Source: Streptomyces sp. NBC_01210 (lineage in GTDB: Bacteria; Actinomycetota; Actinomycetes; Streptomycetales; Streptomycetaceae). From it: a stretch of DNA of 64,000 nucleotides. The notes under the pieces are model-generated. The model did not search any database, was not told where the DNA came from, and saw nothing but the letters and a program-made list of their open reading frames with translations. Positions 56,020 to 64,000 of this stretch are shown here, one piece after another (the first letter of the stretch is position 1; every line of letters begins with the position of its first letter). Location: assembly GCF_036010325.1 (NCBI RefSeq), contig NZ_CP108549.1, positions 3,162,001-3,226,000 on the forward strand, read 5' to 3'. Made by a program: the position numbers and the translations under genes.

Positions 56020-57567
56020 TCAGTGGCTCAGCGCCGCGCGAAGATCTTCGTCCGAAGCCTTCTGCCACACCTCGGGCAGCTCCCGCTCCCGCTCGGCGGC
56101 CTGGGCCTCCTCCTGGCCGTACAGCAGTCCCCAGGTGAAGGCCGACTCCCCGGCCGCGTGCGCCTGGATCCCGAGATCCCGCAGCGCCTCGCGGGCGACG
56201 ACGCTGTCCTGGTGGTCGCCGAGCACCGTTTGCACGTCCTTCATCCGCTTGGCGAACCGTTTGGCGGGCTTGCCGAGCGCGGGGGTCGCCGCCTCGCCCG
56301 CGTACCGGGCGCGCTTGGCGGCCTTGCGGGCGTCGTGCATCGCCAGGTCGCGTTCGTGTCCCGGGGGGAGCGCGAGGGCGTGGTCGACCCGGGCGGCCAG
56401 CCGGTCGTAGCCCTTGAGGACGGCCTTGGGGATGACCCTGGCGGTCGTGCCGAACGCGGCCTTCAGCAACGGAGGGTCGGCGAGCAGCGTGTCCAGCGCA
56501 TCGAGCAGCGCGAGGTACCGCTTGCTGTCGAGTACGGTAGTGGCCTTGCGGCGCGCGCCCGAGCCACGGGCGACGGTCCAGATACGCAGCCGCCCGCGCA
56601 CCGGGCCGAGCAGCAGCGTCCTGGGCAGGGCGTCGATCCGGGAGCGCAGCCGTTCGGTGAGCACCTCGTGGTCACGGGCGATGCCCAGTTCACCGGCCAG
56701 CCATTTGAGCTCCTCGCCGATCGGGTCGGTGACGGTGCGATCGATGATCTTGCGGTACGTCTTGAACGCGCTGCGCAGCCGTCTGGTGGCGACCCGCATC
56801 TGATGGACGGAGTCGGGCAGATCGCGGCGCACGCCGGGGTCGTACGCGAGGATGGCGTCGGCCTGTTCCCGCAGGTAGGCGAGGATGTAGTCGCCTGCGT
56901 TCACGGGTTCTTCGGCGGGGACGGGGGCCGTTGGCTCCGCGGCCGCTTTCGCGTGCTTGCCCTCCTTGGGGGCCGTCTCGGCCAAGGCCCTGGCCAGCTT
57001 GGACGGCCACTGGGCCGGGCGCAGGCCCGCCTTGCGGAGCTTCTTGTCGACCGCGTCGAGGAGCGCCGGGTCCGCATCGTCGGCGAGCTCGACCTCGATC
57101 TCGTCCCACTGCGCCGTGCGGCCGCCGTCCGTGAGGCGTTCCGCGCGCACGCCGTCCCTGCTGAACTCGGCCAGCGGGGCACCGTCCGCGCCGACCAGAT
57201 GGTGGATGTGCCGCGAGGACCGCAGGCGCACCACGGGGACGAGTTCGGCATCCCGGGTGCGGGCCCGGACCAGACTCTGCAGGACGTGCGGGACCGCATC
57301 GGACAGCGGCGCGGTGATCTCGTCCCTCACATCCGGTGCGACGGGGAGCTTGAGGTGCCAGCCCGCGTCCGTCCCGCCTGTTCTGCGGCGCAGGGTGATG
57401 GAGGCGGCGGCCAGGCGCAGGTCTGCCGTGTCGTAGTAGACGGCGTCGAGCTCGGCGACGCCCTTGTCGTGGACGGCCGAGACGTCGGCCACCCGGGTCA
57501 GGTCCGGCAGCCCTGTGTCGGGGGTGGCTTCGTACTTCCGCTCGATCTCGCGCTTGGTGTCCGCCAT
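56020..57567 (-). CDS. CYTH and CHAD domain protein
   Basis: A 515-residue two-domain protein. The CYTH domain (1-200) has the ExExK motif in REIERKYEATPD and strands ending in charged residues (WDEIEVELAD), forming the triphosphate tunnel fold. The CHAD domain (about 220-500) is helical with conserved His and Arg (DSVHQMRVATRRLRSAFKTY, HDARKAAKRARYAGEA), which binds polyphosphate in other proteins. ATG 57565-57567 is used. It probably acts on or binds inorganic polyphosphate or triphosphate; the activity is not proven by sequence. Confidence 0.92.
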   Translation of the reverse strand: MADTKREIERKYEATPDTGLPDLTRVADVSAVHDKGVAELDAVYYDTADLRLAAASITLRRRTGGTDAGWHLKLPVAPDVRDEITAPLSDAVPHVLQSLVRARTRDAELVPVVRLRSSRHIHHLVGADGAPLAEFSRDGVRAERLTDGGRTAQWDEIEVELADDADPALLDAVDKKLRKAGLRPAQWPSKLARALAETAPKEGKHAKAAAEPTAPVPAEEPVNAGDYILAYLREQADAILAYDPGVRRDLPDSVHQMRVATRRLRSAFKTYRKIIDRTVTDPIGEELKWLAGELGIARDHEVLTERLRSRIDALPRTLLLGPVRGRLRIWTVARGSGARRKATTVLDSKRYLALLDALDTLLADPPLLKAAFGTTARVIPKAVLKGYDRLAARVDHALALPPGHERDLAMHDARKAAKRARYAGEAATPALGKPAKRFAKRMKDVQTVLGDHQDSVVAREALRDLGIQAHAAGESAFTWGLLYGQEEAQAAERERELPEVWQKASDEDLRAALSH

Positions 57568-57708
57568 GAACCGAACTTAGTCGTCGAAGCTCGTTTGCGG
57601 CAGACCCACTCCGCGACCGCACTGTCCTCGACCGGCGGACGCGCTTGCTGTGCTGTGCCCTCAAGCGGCGGGCAGGCGTGAGCCGTCCGGACTACGCGGT
57701 TACGGGGG

Positions 57709-58911
57709 CTACGCAGTTATCGGCCGCTGCACCCGGATCGACTGCAGCAGCCCGATCGCGATCCAGACCGCGAACATCGAGGTGCCTCCGTACGACACGA
57801 ACGGCAGCGGCAGACCCGCCACCGGCATGATGCCGAGCGTCATCCCGATGTTCTCGAAGGCCTGGAAGGCGAACCAGGCGATGATCCCGGCGGCGACGAT
57901 CGTGCCGTACAGCTCGGTCGTCTCGCGTGCGATACGGCAGGCGCGCCACAGGACGACGCCGAGCAGCAGCAGGATCAGGCCCGCGCCGAGGAAGCCGAGT
58001 TCCTCGCCCGCGACCGTGAAGACGAAGTCCGTCTGCTGTTCGGGGACGAACTGGCCGGTGGTCTGGGAGCCCTTGAACAGACCTGTGCCGGTCAGTCCGC
58101 CGGATCCGATCGCGATCCGCGCCTGATTGGTGTTGTAGCCGACACCGGCAGGGTCGAGCTCCGGGTTGGCGAACGCCGCGAAGCGGTTGATCTGGTACTC
58201 GTCCAGCAGTCCGAGCGCGGTGACCAGTACGGCGCCGATGGCTCCGGTGGCGATCAGACCGAGGATCCAGCGGTTGGATGCGCCGGAGGCGAGCAGCACT
58301 CCGAGCACGATCACCGCCATCACCATCACCGAACCGAGATCCGGCATCAGCATGACGATCGCCATCGGCAGGGCCGCCAGGCCCAGCGACTTGGCGACCG
58401 TGCGGTGGTCCGGGTGCAGCAGATCGCCGGCGTCGACGCGCGCGGCCAGCATCATCGCCATCCCCAGAATGATCGTGATCTTCACGAACTCCGAGGGCTG
58501 CAGGGAGAAGCCGCCGCCGATCACGATCCACGCGTGCGCGCCGTTGATCGTCGCGCCGAGCGGGGTGAGCACCAGCAGGACGAGCAGTACGGACAGCCCG
58601 TACAGAACCGGGACCGCGCCGCGCAGGGTGCGGTGCCCGAGCCAGATCGTGCCGACCATCAGCGCGAAGCCGATACCGGTGTTGAGGGCGTGCCGGAAGA
58701 GGAAGTAGTACGGATCGCCCTGGTTGAGCTCGGTGCGGCCGCGCGTCGCGGACCACACCAGCAGCGCGCCCACGAAGGAGAGCGCGAGCGCCGAGAAGAG
58801 CATCGGCCAGTCGAGCCTGCGCACCACGGAGCCGCGGGCGGAGAGCTGGGACCACAGACCTCCGCGCTCGGGCCCGTAGCCGGAGACGGAGAAGCCACTC
58901 GAGCCGGCCAT
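57709..58911 (-). CDS. rodA: SEDS peptidoglycan glycosyltransferase RodA
   Basis: A 400-residue polytopic SEDS protein with about ten membrane helices. Signatures include NRFAAFANPELDPAGVGYN, GSGGLTGTGLFKGSQ and FVPEQQTDFVFTVAGEELGF, the conserved extracellular loop, and MTLGIMPVAGLPLPFVSYGG near the end. It polymerises glycan strands together with the adjacent PBP2. ATG 58909-58911 lies three bases after the pbp2 stop, so they are coupled. In S. coelicolor the gene at this place is sfr, part of the spore-wall synthesis machinery. Confidence 0.95.
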   Translation of the reverse strand: MAGSSGFSVSGYGPERGGLWSQLSARGSVVRRLDWPMLFSALALSFVGALLVWSATRGRTELNQGDPYYFLFRHALNTGIGFALMVGTIWLGHRTLRGAVPVLYGLSVLLVLLVLTPLGATINGAHAWIVIGGGFSLQPSEFVKITIILGMAMMLAARVDAGDLLHPDHRTVAKSLGLAALPMAIVMLMPDLGSVMVMAVIVLGVLLASGASNRWILGLIATGAIGAVLVTALGLLDEYQINRFAAFANPELDPAGVGYNTNQARIAIGSGGLTGTGLFKGSQTTGQFVPEQQTDFVFTVAGEELGFLGAGLILLLLGVVLWRACRIARETTELYGTIVAAGIIAWFAFQAFENIGMTLGIMPVAGLPLPFVSYGGTSMFAVWIAIGLLQSIRVQRPITA

Positions 58912-58914
58912 GTC

Positions 58915-61083
58915 TCAGTCCCTCCGCGCGGGCGGGCCCGCGAGCTGCTGGTCCTCGGCCGGGGGCTCCTGCTTCTCCGGCTCGTAGGGCTCGATCTTCG
59001 GGGCGTCGATCGAACCGTCCGCCCCGATCTTCGGAAGCGCCTTCTGCGGCTCGGGCAGCAGTGCCTTCTTCAGGTCCTGACCGCCCTTCTCGTCGAGTCC
59101 GTACATCGCCTCGTAGATCTTGCGTACGGCGGGACCCGAGGCGCCGGATCCCGTACCGCCCTGGGCGATCGTCATGATGATCGTGTAGTCCTTGGTGTAC
59201 GAGACGAACCAGGAGGTCGTCTGCTTGCCGTAGACCTCGGCGGTACCGGTCTTGGCGTGCATCGGGATCTTGTCCTGCGGCCAGCCGCCGAATCGCCAGG
59301 CGGCGGAACCGCGGGTCGTGACTCCCGCGAGGGCTTCGTCTATCTGGTCCCGGGTCCGGGCGTTCATCGGCAGCTTGCCGTGCGAGGTGGGCTTGATCTC
59401 CTGCACGGTCTTGCCGTCCGCGCTGATGACGGCCTTGCCGATGGTGGGGTTGTGCAGTGTGCCGCCGTTGGCGATGGCGGAGTAGATGGTGGCCATCTGG
59501 ATCGGGGTGACGAGCGTGTCGCCCTGGCCGATCGAGTAGTTGACGGAGTCACCCGCTCGCATCCGGTTGCCTTCGAGGCAGTTCTCGTACGCGATCTTCT
59601 CGACGTAGTCGCCGTTCTTCTTGCCCTGCTTGCACCAGCCGTCCTTGTTGGCCTCCCAGAAGTTCTGCTTCCACCGGCGGTCCGGGACGCGGCCCTTGAC
59701 CTCGTTGGGGAGGTCGATGCCGGTCTCCTTGCCGAGGCCGAACTGGTGAGCCGTCTTGTAGAACCAGTCGTTGGTGCGCTTCTTGGGCTTGGTGCCGCCG
59801 TCCTTCTGCCATTCCCGGTGGGCGAGGCCGTAGAAGACGGTGTCGCAGGAGACCTCCAGGGCCCTGCCGAGGGAGATGCTGCCGTAGCCCTTGGACTCGA
59901 AGTTCTTGAAGACCTGGCCACCGACGGAGTACGAGCTGGGGCAGGGGTAGCCGCCGTCGAAGGGGTAGCCGGCGTTGACCGCGGCCGTCGACGAGACCAC
60001 CTTGAAGATCGAGCCGGGGGCGGCCTGGCCCTGGATCGCGCGGTTCAGCAGCGGGTAGTTGGAGGCCTTGCCGGTGAGCTTGGCGTAGTCCTTGCCGGAG
60101 ATGCCGCCGACCCAGGAGTTCGGGTCGTATGTCGGCTGGGAGGCCATCGAGACGATCCGGCCGGTCTTGTTCTCCATCACCACGACGGCACCGGCGTCGG
60201 CCTTGTAGTTCTTGTCGGTGTTCTTGTCGAACTCCAGGCGGGCGGCCTTCATCGCATTGTGGAGCTCGTACTCGGCGACCGCCTGTACGCGCGCGTCGAT
60301 GGAGGTGACGAGGTTGGCGCCGGGCTGGGCCTTGTCCCTGGCCGCCTCGCCGATCACCCGGCCGAGGTTGTCGACCTCGTAGCGGGTGACGCCGGCCTTA
60401 CCGCGCAGCTCCTTGTCGTAGGTGCGCTCGAGGCCGGAGCGGCCGACCTGGTCGGAGCGGAGGAACGGCGAGTCGGTGTCCTTGGCCTTGGTGATCTCCT
60501 CGTCGGTGACGGGCGAGAGATAGCCGAGGACCTGCGCGGTGTTGGTCTTTCCCGGTCCGGTGTAGCGGCGTACGGCGGTGGGCTCGGCGGTGATGCCGGG
60601 GAAGTCCTCGGCGCGCTCGCGGATCTGCAGGGCCTGCTGGGTGTTGGCCTCGTCGGTGACCGGGATCGGCTGGTAGGGCGAGCCGTTCCAGCAGGGCTGC
60701 GGGGTCTTGGCGTCGCAGAGCCGGACCTTGTCCAGGACGTCCTTCGGCTTCATGCCGAGGACACCGGCGAGCCGGGTGAGGACGCCTTTGCCGTCGTCCT
60801 TCATCTTCATCAGCTCGGTGCGCGAGGCGGAGACGACGAGGCGGGTCTCGTTGTCGGCGAGCGGGACACCGCGGGAGTCGAGGATCGAGCCGCGGACGGC
60901 GGGCTGGACAACCTGCTGGACGTGGTTGTTCTTCGCCTCGTCGGTGTACTCCTGGCCGTTGCGGATCTGGAGGTACCAGAGGCGTCCGCCGAGGGTGAGG
61001 AGAAGGGAGAAGACAAGCACCTGAATGATGACGAGCCGGATCTGGACCCGGGGGGTCCGCCCGGTCTCCGGAATGTTGCTCAC
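58915..61083 (-). CDS. Class B penicillin-binding protein 2
   Basis: A 722-residue peptidoglycan transpeptidase with an N-terminal membrane anchor (about 12-32, VIIQVLVFSLLLTLGGRL), a PBP dimerisation domain, and a transpeptidase domain. The active-site serine is in GSIFK (about residue 355) and the KTG box in HAKTGTAEVYG (about 607). VNYSIGQGD occupies the SxN position. The C-terminus is a charged Pro/Glu tail. It is the fourth gene of mreB-mreC-mreD-pbp2-rodA, working with RodA in spore-wall or lateral wall synthesis in Streptomyces. Confidence 0.95.
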   Translation of the reverse strand: MSNIPETGRTPRVQIRLVIIQVLVFSLLLTLGGRLWYLQIRNGQEYTDEAKNNHVQQVVQPAVRGSILDSRGVPLADNETRLVVSASRTELMKMKDDGKGVLTRLAGVLGMKPKDVLDKVRLCDAKTPQPCWNGSPYQPIPVTDEANTQQALQIRERAEDFPGITAEPTAVRRYTGPGKTNTAQVLGYLSPVTDEEITKAKDTDSPFLRSDQVGRSGLERTYDKELRGKAGVTRYEVDNLGRVIGEAARDKAQPGANLVTSIDARVQAVAEYELHNAMKAARLEFDKNTDKNYKADAGAVVVMENKTGRIVSMASQPTYDPNSWVGGISGKDYAKLTGKASNYPLLNRAIQGQAAPGSIFKVVSSTAAVNAGYPFDGGYPCPSSYSVGGQVFKNFESKGYGSISLGRALEVSCDTVFYGLAHREWQKDGGTKPKKRTNDWFYKTAHQFGLGKETGIDLPNEVKGRVPDRRWKQNFWEANKDGWCKQGKKNGDYVEKIAYENCLEGNRMRAGDSVNYSIGQGDTLVTPIQMATIYSAIANGGTLHNPTIGKAVISADGKTVQEIKPTSHGKLPMNARTRDQIDEALAGVTTRGSAAWRFGGWPQDKIPMHAKTGTAEVYGKQTTSWFVSYTKDYTIIMTIAQGGTGSGASGPAVRKIYEAMYGLDEKGGQDLKKALLPEPQKALPKIGADGSIDAPKIEPYEPEKQEPPAEDQQLAGPPARRD

Positions 61084-61096
61084 GCTGCCCCCTCGA

Positions 61097-61765
61097 TCAC
61101 AGTCGCTTGACTCCCTTGATACGCCCGGCCCTTGCCACCCTGGCCCGGGTCACTTTGACCCGCAGTCCGCGCTGTTTGCCGATGCGCAGGCCCGTGCCGG
61201 AGCTGTTCCAGCGCGCGGCGACATCGCCGCCACCGCCGCTGCTCTGGCTCTCGCCGAGCGGATCGTTCTCGGAGCGTCTGGCCAGCGCCATGATCAGCGG
61301 CACGGTGAACGGCGCGAGCAGCAGGTCGTAGACGGCGGCCGTGAACAGCAGGCTGCCGAGGCCCACATGGCGGGCCGCGGTGTCGCCGACGAGGGCGCCC
61401 ACGCCCGCGTACAGCAGTGTCGATCCGATGGCGGCGGCGACGACCGCGACCATCGGTGCGGTGGCGGACCTGAGCTGGCCGTTGTCGGGGCGCACCAGGC
61501 CGACGAGGTAGCCGATCACGCAGAGCACGAGCGCGTAGCGTCCGGCGGCGTGGTCGGCGGGCGGGACGAGGTCGGCCAGCAGTCCGGCGCCGAAGCCGAT
61601 GAACGCGCCGGCCATGTGCCCGTACACAAAGGCGAGTCCGAGGACGACGAGCAGCAGCAGATCGGGGACGGCGCCGGGGAGCTGGAGGCGGGCGAGGACA
61701 GAGACCTGGATGACGAGGGCGACCACGACGAGTGTCGTGGAGAGCAGCATCCGGTTGAAACGCAT
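61097..61765 (-). CDS. mreD: Rod shape-determining protein MreD
   Basis: A 222-residue membrane protein with five to six helices (LLSTTLVVVALVIQVSVLAR, FIGFGAGLLADLVPPADHAAG, MVAVVAAAIGSTLLYAGVGAL). The GxxxDLxPP stretch is typical of MreD. A basic, Gly-rich cytoplasmic tail extends after the last helix. ATG 61763-61765 starts 17 bp after the mreC stop. Confidence 0.93.
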   Translation of the reverse strand: MRFNRMLLSTTLVVVALVIQVSVLARLQLPGAVPDLLLLVVLGLAFVYGHMAGAFIGFGAGLLADLVPPADHAAGRYALVLCVIGYLVGLVRPDNGQLRSATAPMVAVVAAAIGSTLLYAGVGALVGDTAARHVGLGSLLFTAAVYDLLLAPFTVPLIMALARRSENDPLGESQSSGGGGDVAARWNSSGTGLRIGKQRGLRVKVTRARVARAGRIKGVKRL

Positions 61766-61782
61766 GAACGGATCAGCTCCTA

Positions 61783-62796
61783 CTACTCGACATCGTTCTG
61801 GCCGCCGGCGTTGTCCGGGTCCTGGCCATTGCCGTCAGCTGTGGCGCCGACGTTGCCCTGGGCCTGCTCGCCCCCGTCGCCGTTCGGCGACGGGGTGACC
61901 GTCACCGTGACGGTCGGGGTGGGCTTGGGCGCGGCGGGCCTGGACGGCAGGACCGTGTCACGCGGATCGGACCTGGGCGCCTGGACGACGACGCCGACGA
62001 TGTCGAGCTGGGTGAAGCCGACGAAGGGGCGGACATAGATGTTCCTGGTGAGGGAGCCGCCGGAGGGGTCGACACGGACGACCTCGCCGACCGGGACACC
62101 GGGCACGAAGGGCTTGCCGCCCTGTGAGCCGAAGGTGACGAGCCGGTCGCCGTTCTTCACCTTGGCCTTGCCGTTGAGCAGCTGGACGGAGAGCGGCCGG
62201 TCGCCCTGGCCGGTGGCGAAGCCCAGTTCGTCCGTCTTCTCCATCCGGGTGCCGACGGTGAAGTCCGGGTCGTTGGCGAGCAGTACGGTCGAGGTGTTCG
62301 GCCCGACGGTGGTGACCCGGCCGACGAGTCCGTCGCCGTTGAGGACGGTCATATCGCGCTTGATGCCGTCGTTGGAGCCGATATCGATGGTCACCGTCCA
62401 GGAGAAGCCCTGGGCCGCTCCTATGGCGATGACCTCGGCGCCCTTGATGCCGTACTGGCCGGCGCCCGCCTTCTTGAGCATGGTGTCGAGTTCGCGCACC
62501 CGGCTGCGGTTGCGGTCGTCGCTGCCGAGTCTCTGCTTCAGCGCGGCGTTCTCCCGCTCCAGCTCGCTGATGCGGTCATGGCGCTCGCCGGAGTCCCGTA
62601 CGGCCCCGATGGCGTTGCCGATCGGGTCGACCGCTGTCGCGACGCCGTTCTCGACGGGTCCGAAGACCGTGGCGGCGGCCTGCCGGGCGCCGTCGACCGG
62701 TGACTCCTCGCCTCCGCGGATATCCACCGTGATCAAAGCGAACGCGATGGCGATCAGCAGCACCAGGAGCAGCCGGCTCTCTCGTGTGTCCCTCAC
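61783..62796 (-). CDS. mreC: Rod shape-determining protein MreC
   Basis: A 337-residue protein with one membrane helix (about 8-25), a coiled coil (about 75-110, HDRISELERENAALKQRLG), and the beta-rich periplasmic-type domain (about 120-275) that dimerises and scaffolds PBP2. The C-terminal 60 residues are Pro/Thr/Gly/Asn-rich, with a TVTVTVT repeat. GTG 62794-62796 is the start. The gene is separated from mreB by about 115 bp containing hairpins. Confidence 0.94.
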   Translation of the reverse strand: MRDTRESRLLLVLLIAIAFALITVDIRGGEESPVDGARQAAATVFGPVENGVATAVDPIGNAIGAVRDSGERHDRISELERENAALKQRLGSDDRNRSRVRELDTMLKKAGAGQYGIKGAEVIAIGAAQGFSWTVTIDIGSNDGIKRDMTVLNGDGLVGRVTTVGPNTSTVLLANDPDFTVGTRMEKTDELGFATGQGDRPLSVQLLNGKAKVKNGDRLVTFGSQGGKPFVPGVPVGEVVRVDPSGGSLTRNIYVRPFVGFTQLDIVGVVVQAPRSDPRDTVLPSRPAAPKPTPTVTVTVTPSPNGDGGEQAQGNVGATADGNGQDPDNAGGQNDVE

Positions 62797-62826
62797 GTGC
62801 GGCGGCCGTGCCTTCCTCGTAGGAAT

Positions 62827-62885
62827 GTTGATGTCTGTATATCAACGATCCGCCGTACGGGTTGGCAGGCCCCCGTACGGCGGAT
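62827..62885 (-). terminator. Hairpins between mreB and mreC
   Basis: A 14-bp perfect stem (62848-62861 with 62872-62885, 10-base loop) is followed on the minus strand by a second hairpin gttgat/atcaac (62827-62846). They may cause partial termination after mreB and explain separate control of mreB and mreCD. Confidence 0.75.
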
Positions 62886-62911
62886 TCGTGGGTCTCCGCG
62901 AAGAGACATGA

Positions 62912-63943
62912 CTAGCGCCGGGGCTGGGCGTCCAGTACCTGCTGGAGCGCCTCGAACTCCTCGACACACTTGCCGGATCCGAGGGCCACGGAGTCCAGCG
63001 GATCCTCGGCGATATGGATCGGCATCCCGGTTTCGCGGCGCAGCCGCTCGTCGAGGCCGCGCAGCAGCGCGCCGCCGCCGGTGAGGACGATGCCGCGGTC
63101 CATGACATCGCCGGAGAGCTCCGGGGGGCACTTGTCGAGGGTGGTCTTCACGGCGTCGACAATCGCGTTGACCGGTTCCTCGATCGCCTTGCGGACCTCG
63201 GCATCGGAGATCACCACGGTCTTCGGCAGACCGGAGACGAGGTCACGGCCGCGGATCTCGGTGTGTTCGTCCTTGCCCATGTCGTACGCCGAGCCGATGG
63301 TGATCTTGATGTTCTCGGCGGTCCGCTCGCCGAGCAGGAGCGAGTACTCCTTCTTGATGTGCTGGATGATCGCGTTGTCCAGCTCGTCGCCGGCGACGCG
63401 GATGGACTGTGCTGTGACGATTCCGCCGAGTGAGATGACGGCGACTTCGGTGGTCCCGCCACCGATGTCGACGACCATGTTGCCGGTGGCTTCATGAACC
63501 GGGAGTCCCGAGCCGATGGCCGCGGCCATGGGCTCCTCGATGATGTGCACCTGCCGGGCGCCCGCCTGCGTCGACGCCTCGATGACCGCGCGGCGCTCAA
63601 CACCCGTGATGCCGGAGGGCACACAGACGACGACGCGCGGACGGGCGAGGTACCGACGCTTGTGGATCTTCAGGATGAAGTAGCGGAGCATCCGCTCGGT
63701 GATCTCGAAGTCGGCGATGACGCCGTCCTTCAGCGGCCGGACGGCAACGATGTTGCCCGGTGTCCGCCCGATCATCTTCTTCGCCTCGGCGCCGACCGCC
63801 AGGATGCCGCCCGTGTTGGTGTTGATGGCGACGACCGACGGCTCGTTGAGGACGATCCCCCGGCCTCTGACGTACACCAGCGTGTTGGCGGTCCCGAGGT
63901 CGACAGCCATGTCACGGCCGATGAACGACATGTTGTTCCCCAT
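62912..63943 (-). CDS. mreB: Actin-like cytoskeletal protein MreB
   Basis: A 343-residue MreB. The phosphate-1 loop reads [18 protein letters not shown], phosphate-2 [20 protein letters not shown], and adenosine site [18 protein letters not shown]. Length and N-terminus match streptomycete MreB, which acts in spore-wall synthesis rather than vegetative rod shape. I use ATG 63941-63943 ([12 protein letters not shown]); the internal ATG four codons on is the alternative. The promoter region continues past the right edge of the window. Confidence 0.97.
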   Translation of the reverse strand: MGNNMSFIGRDMAVDLGTANTLVYVRGRGIVLNEPSVVAINTNTGGILAVGAEAKKMIGRTPGNIVAVRPLKDGVIADFEITERMLRYFILKIHKRRYLARPRVVVCVPSGITGVERRAVIEASTQAGARQVHIIEEPMAAAIGSGLPVHEATGNMVVDIGGGTTEVAVISLGGIVTAQSIRVAGDELDNAIIQHIKKEYSLLLGERTAENIKITIGSAYDMGKDEHTEIRGRDLVSGLPKTVVISDAEVRKAIEEPVNAIVDAVKTTLDKCPPELSGDVMDRGIVLTGGGALLRGLDERLRRETGMPIHIAEDPLDSVALGSGKCVEEFEALQQVLDAQPRR

Positions 63944-64000
63944 GAGGATGCGTCTGGCCTTCCCAAATCGAGCGTTGATGGCTTTTCAGGATGGCGAGGT

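Overview
The window is chromosomal DNA of a Streptomyces or close relative. Support comes from the very high G+C with strong third-position GC, frequent GTG starts, and a gene order that follows the leuS to mreB block of S. coelicolor (leuS, rsfS, an LCP gene, nadD, proA, proB, obg, rpmA, rplU, rne, a B12-binding radical SAM gene, rodA, pbp2, mreD, mreC, mreB). Most genes are on the minus strand and housekeeping. No phage or CRISPR was seen.

Layout. 0-5.2 kb: start of a probable comEA, degV, a membrane protein, and leuS behind a classical attenuator whose leader peptide has three Leu codons in a row. 5.6-8.6 kb: a plus-strand pair, a bis-heme membrane cytochrome and a NuoF-like flavoprotein fused to a ferredoxin. 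8.7-9.8 kb: two identical tRNA-Ala(GGC) genes flanking two small zinc-ribbon genes and an MFS transporter remnant. 9.9-13.5 kb: nadD, LCP gene, rsfS and a histidine phosphatase that starts at CTG. 13.5-17 kb: two tiny membrane proteins, an M48 protease and two membrane proteins sharing one cytoplasmic motif. 17-20.5 kb: a 79-bp tandem repeat, proA, an unknown gene and proB.

20.8-28.1 kb holds a wall teichoic acid-type locus between proB and obg: two glycosyltransferases, a membrane-anchored CDP-polyol phosphotransferase, and a fused cytidylyltransferase/reductase of the type that makes CDP-ribitol. After obg-rpmA-rplU comes a 17-kb accessory region (30.7-47.3 kb) between rplU and rne. It encodes candidates for all five steps from UDP-GlcNAc to a UDP-2,3-diacetamido-2,3-dideoxy-mannuronic-type sugar: dehydrogenase, oxidoreductase, aminotransferase, N-acetyltransferase and 2-epimerase. 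It also has a GalE homologue and three glycosyltransferase-like proteins. The genes form two converging arms, with an IS30-family element inserted at the centre of a 47-bp palindromic terminator between them.

47.6-64 kb: RNase E/G with long basic extensions, the TIGR03936/TIGR03960 radical SAM pair separated by a repeat-rich membrane protein, a CYTH-CHAD protein, and the mreB-mreC-mreD-pbp2-rodA elongation/spore-wall cluster. The common theme is the cell envelope: lipid-linked polymer precursors, glycopolymer assembly, an LCP-like protein and the Mre/Rod machinery lie within about 50 kb. No initiating sugar-phosphate transferase, flippase or polymer-exporting ABC transporter was seen, so export must be encoded elsewhere.
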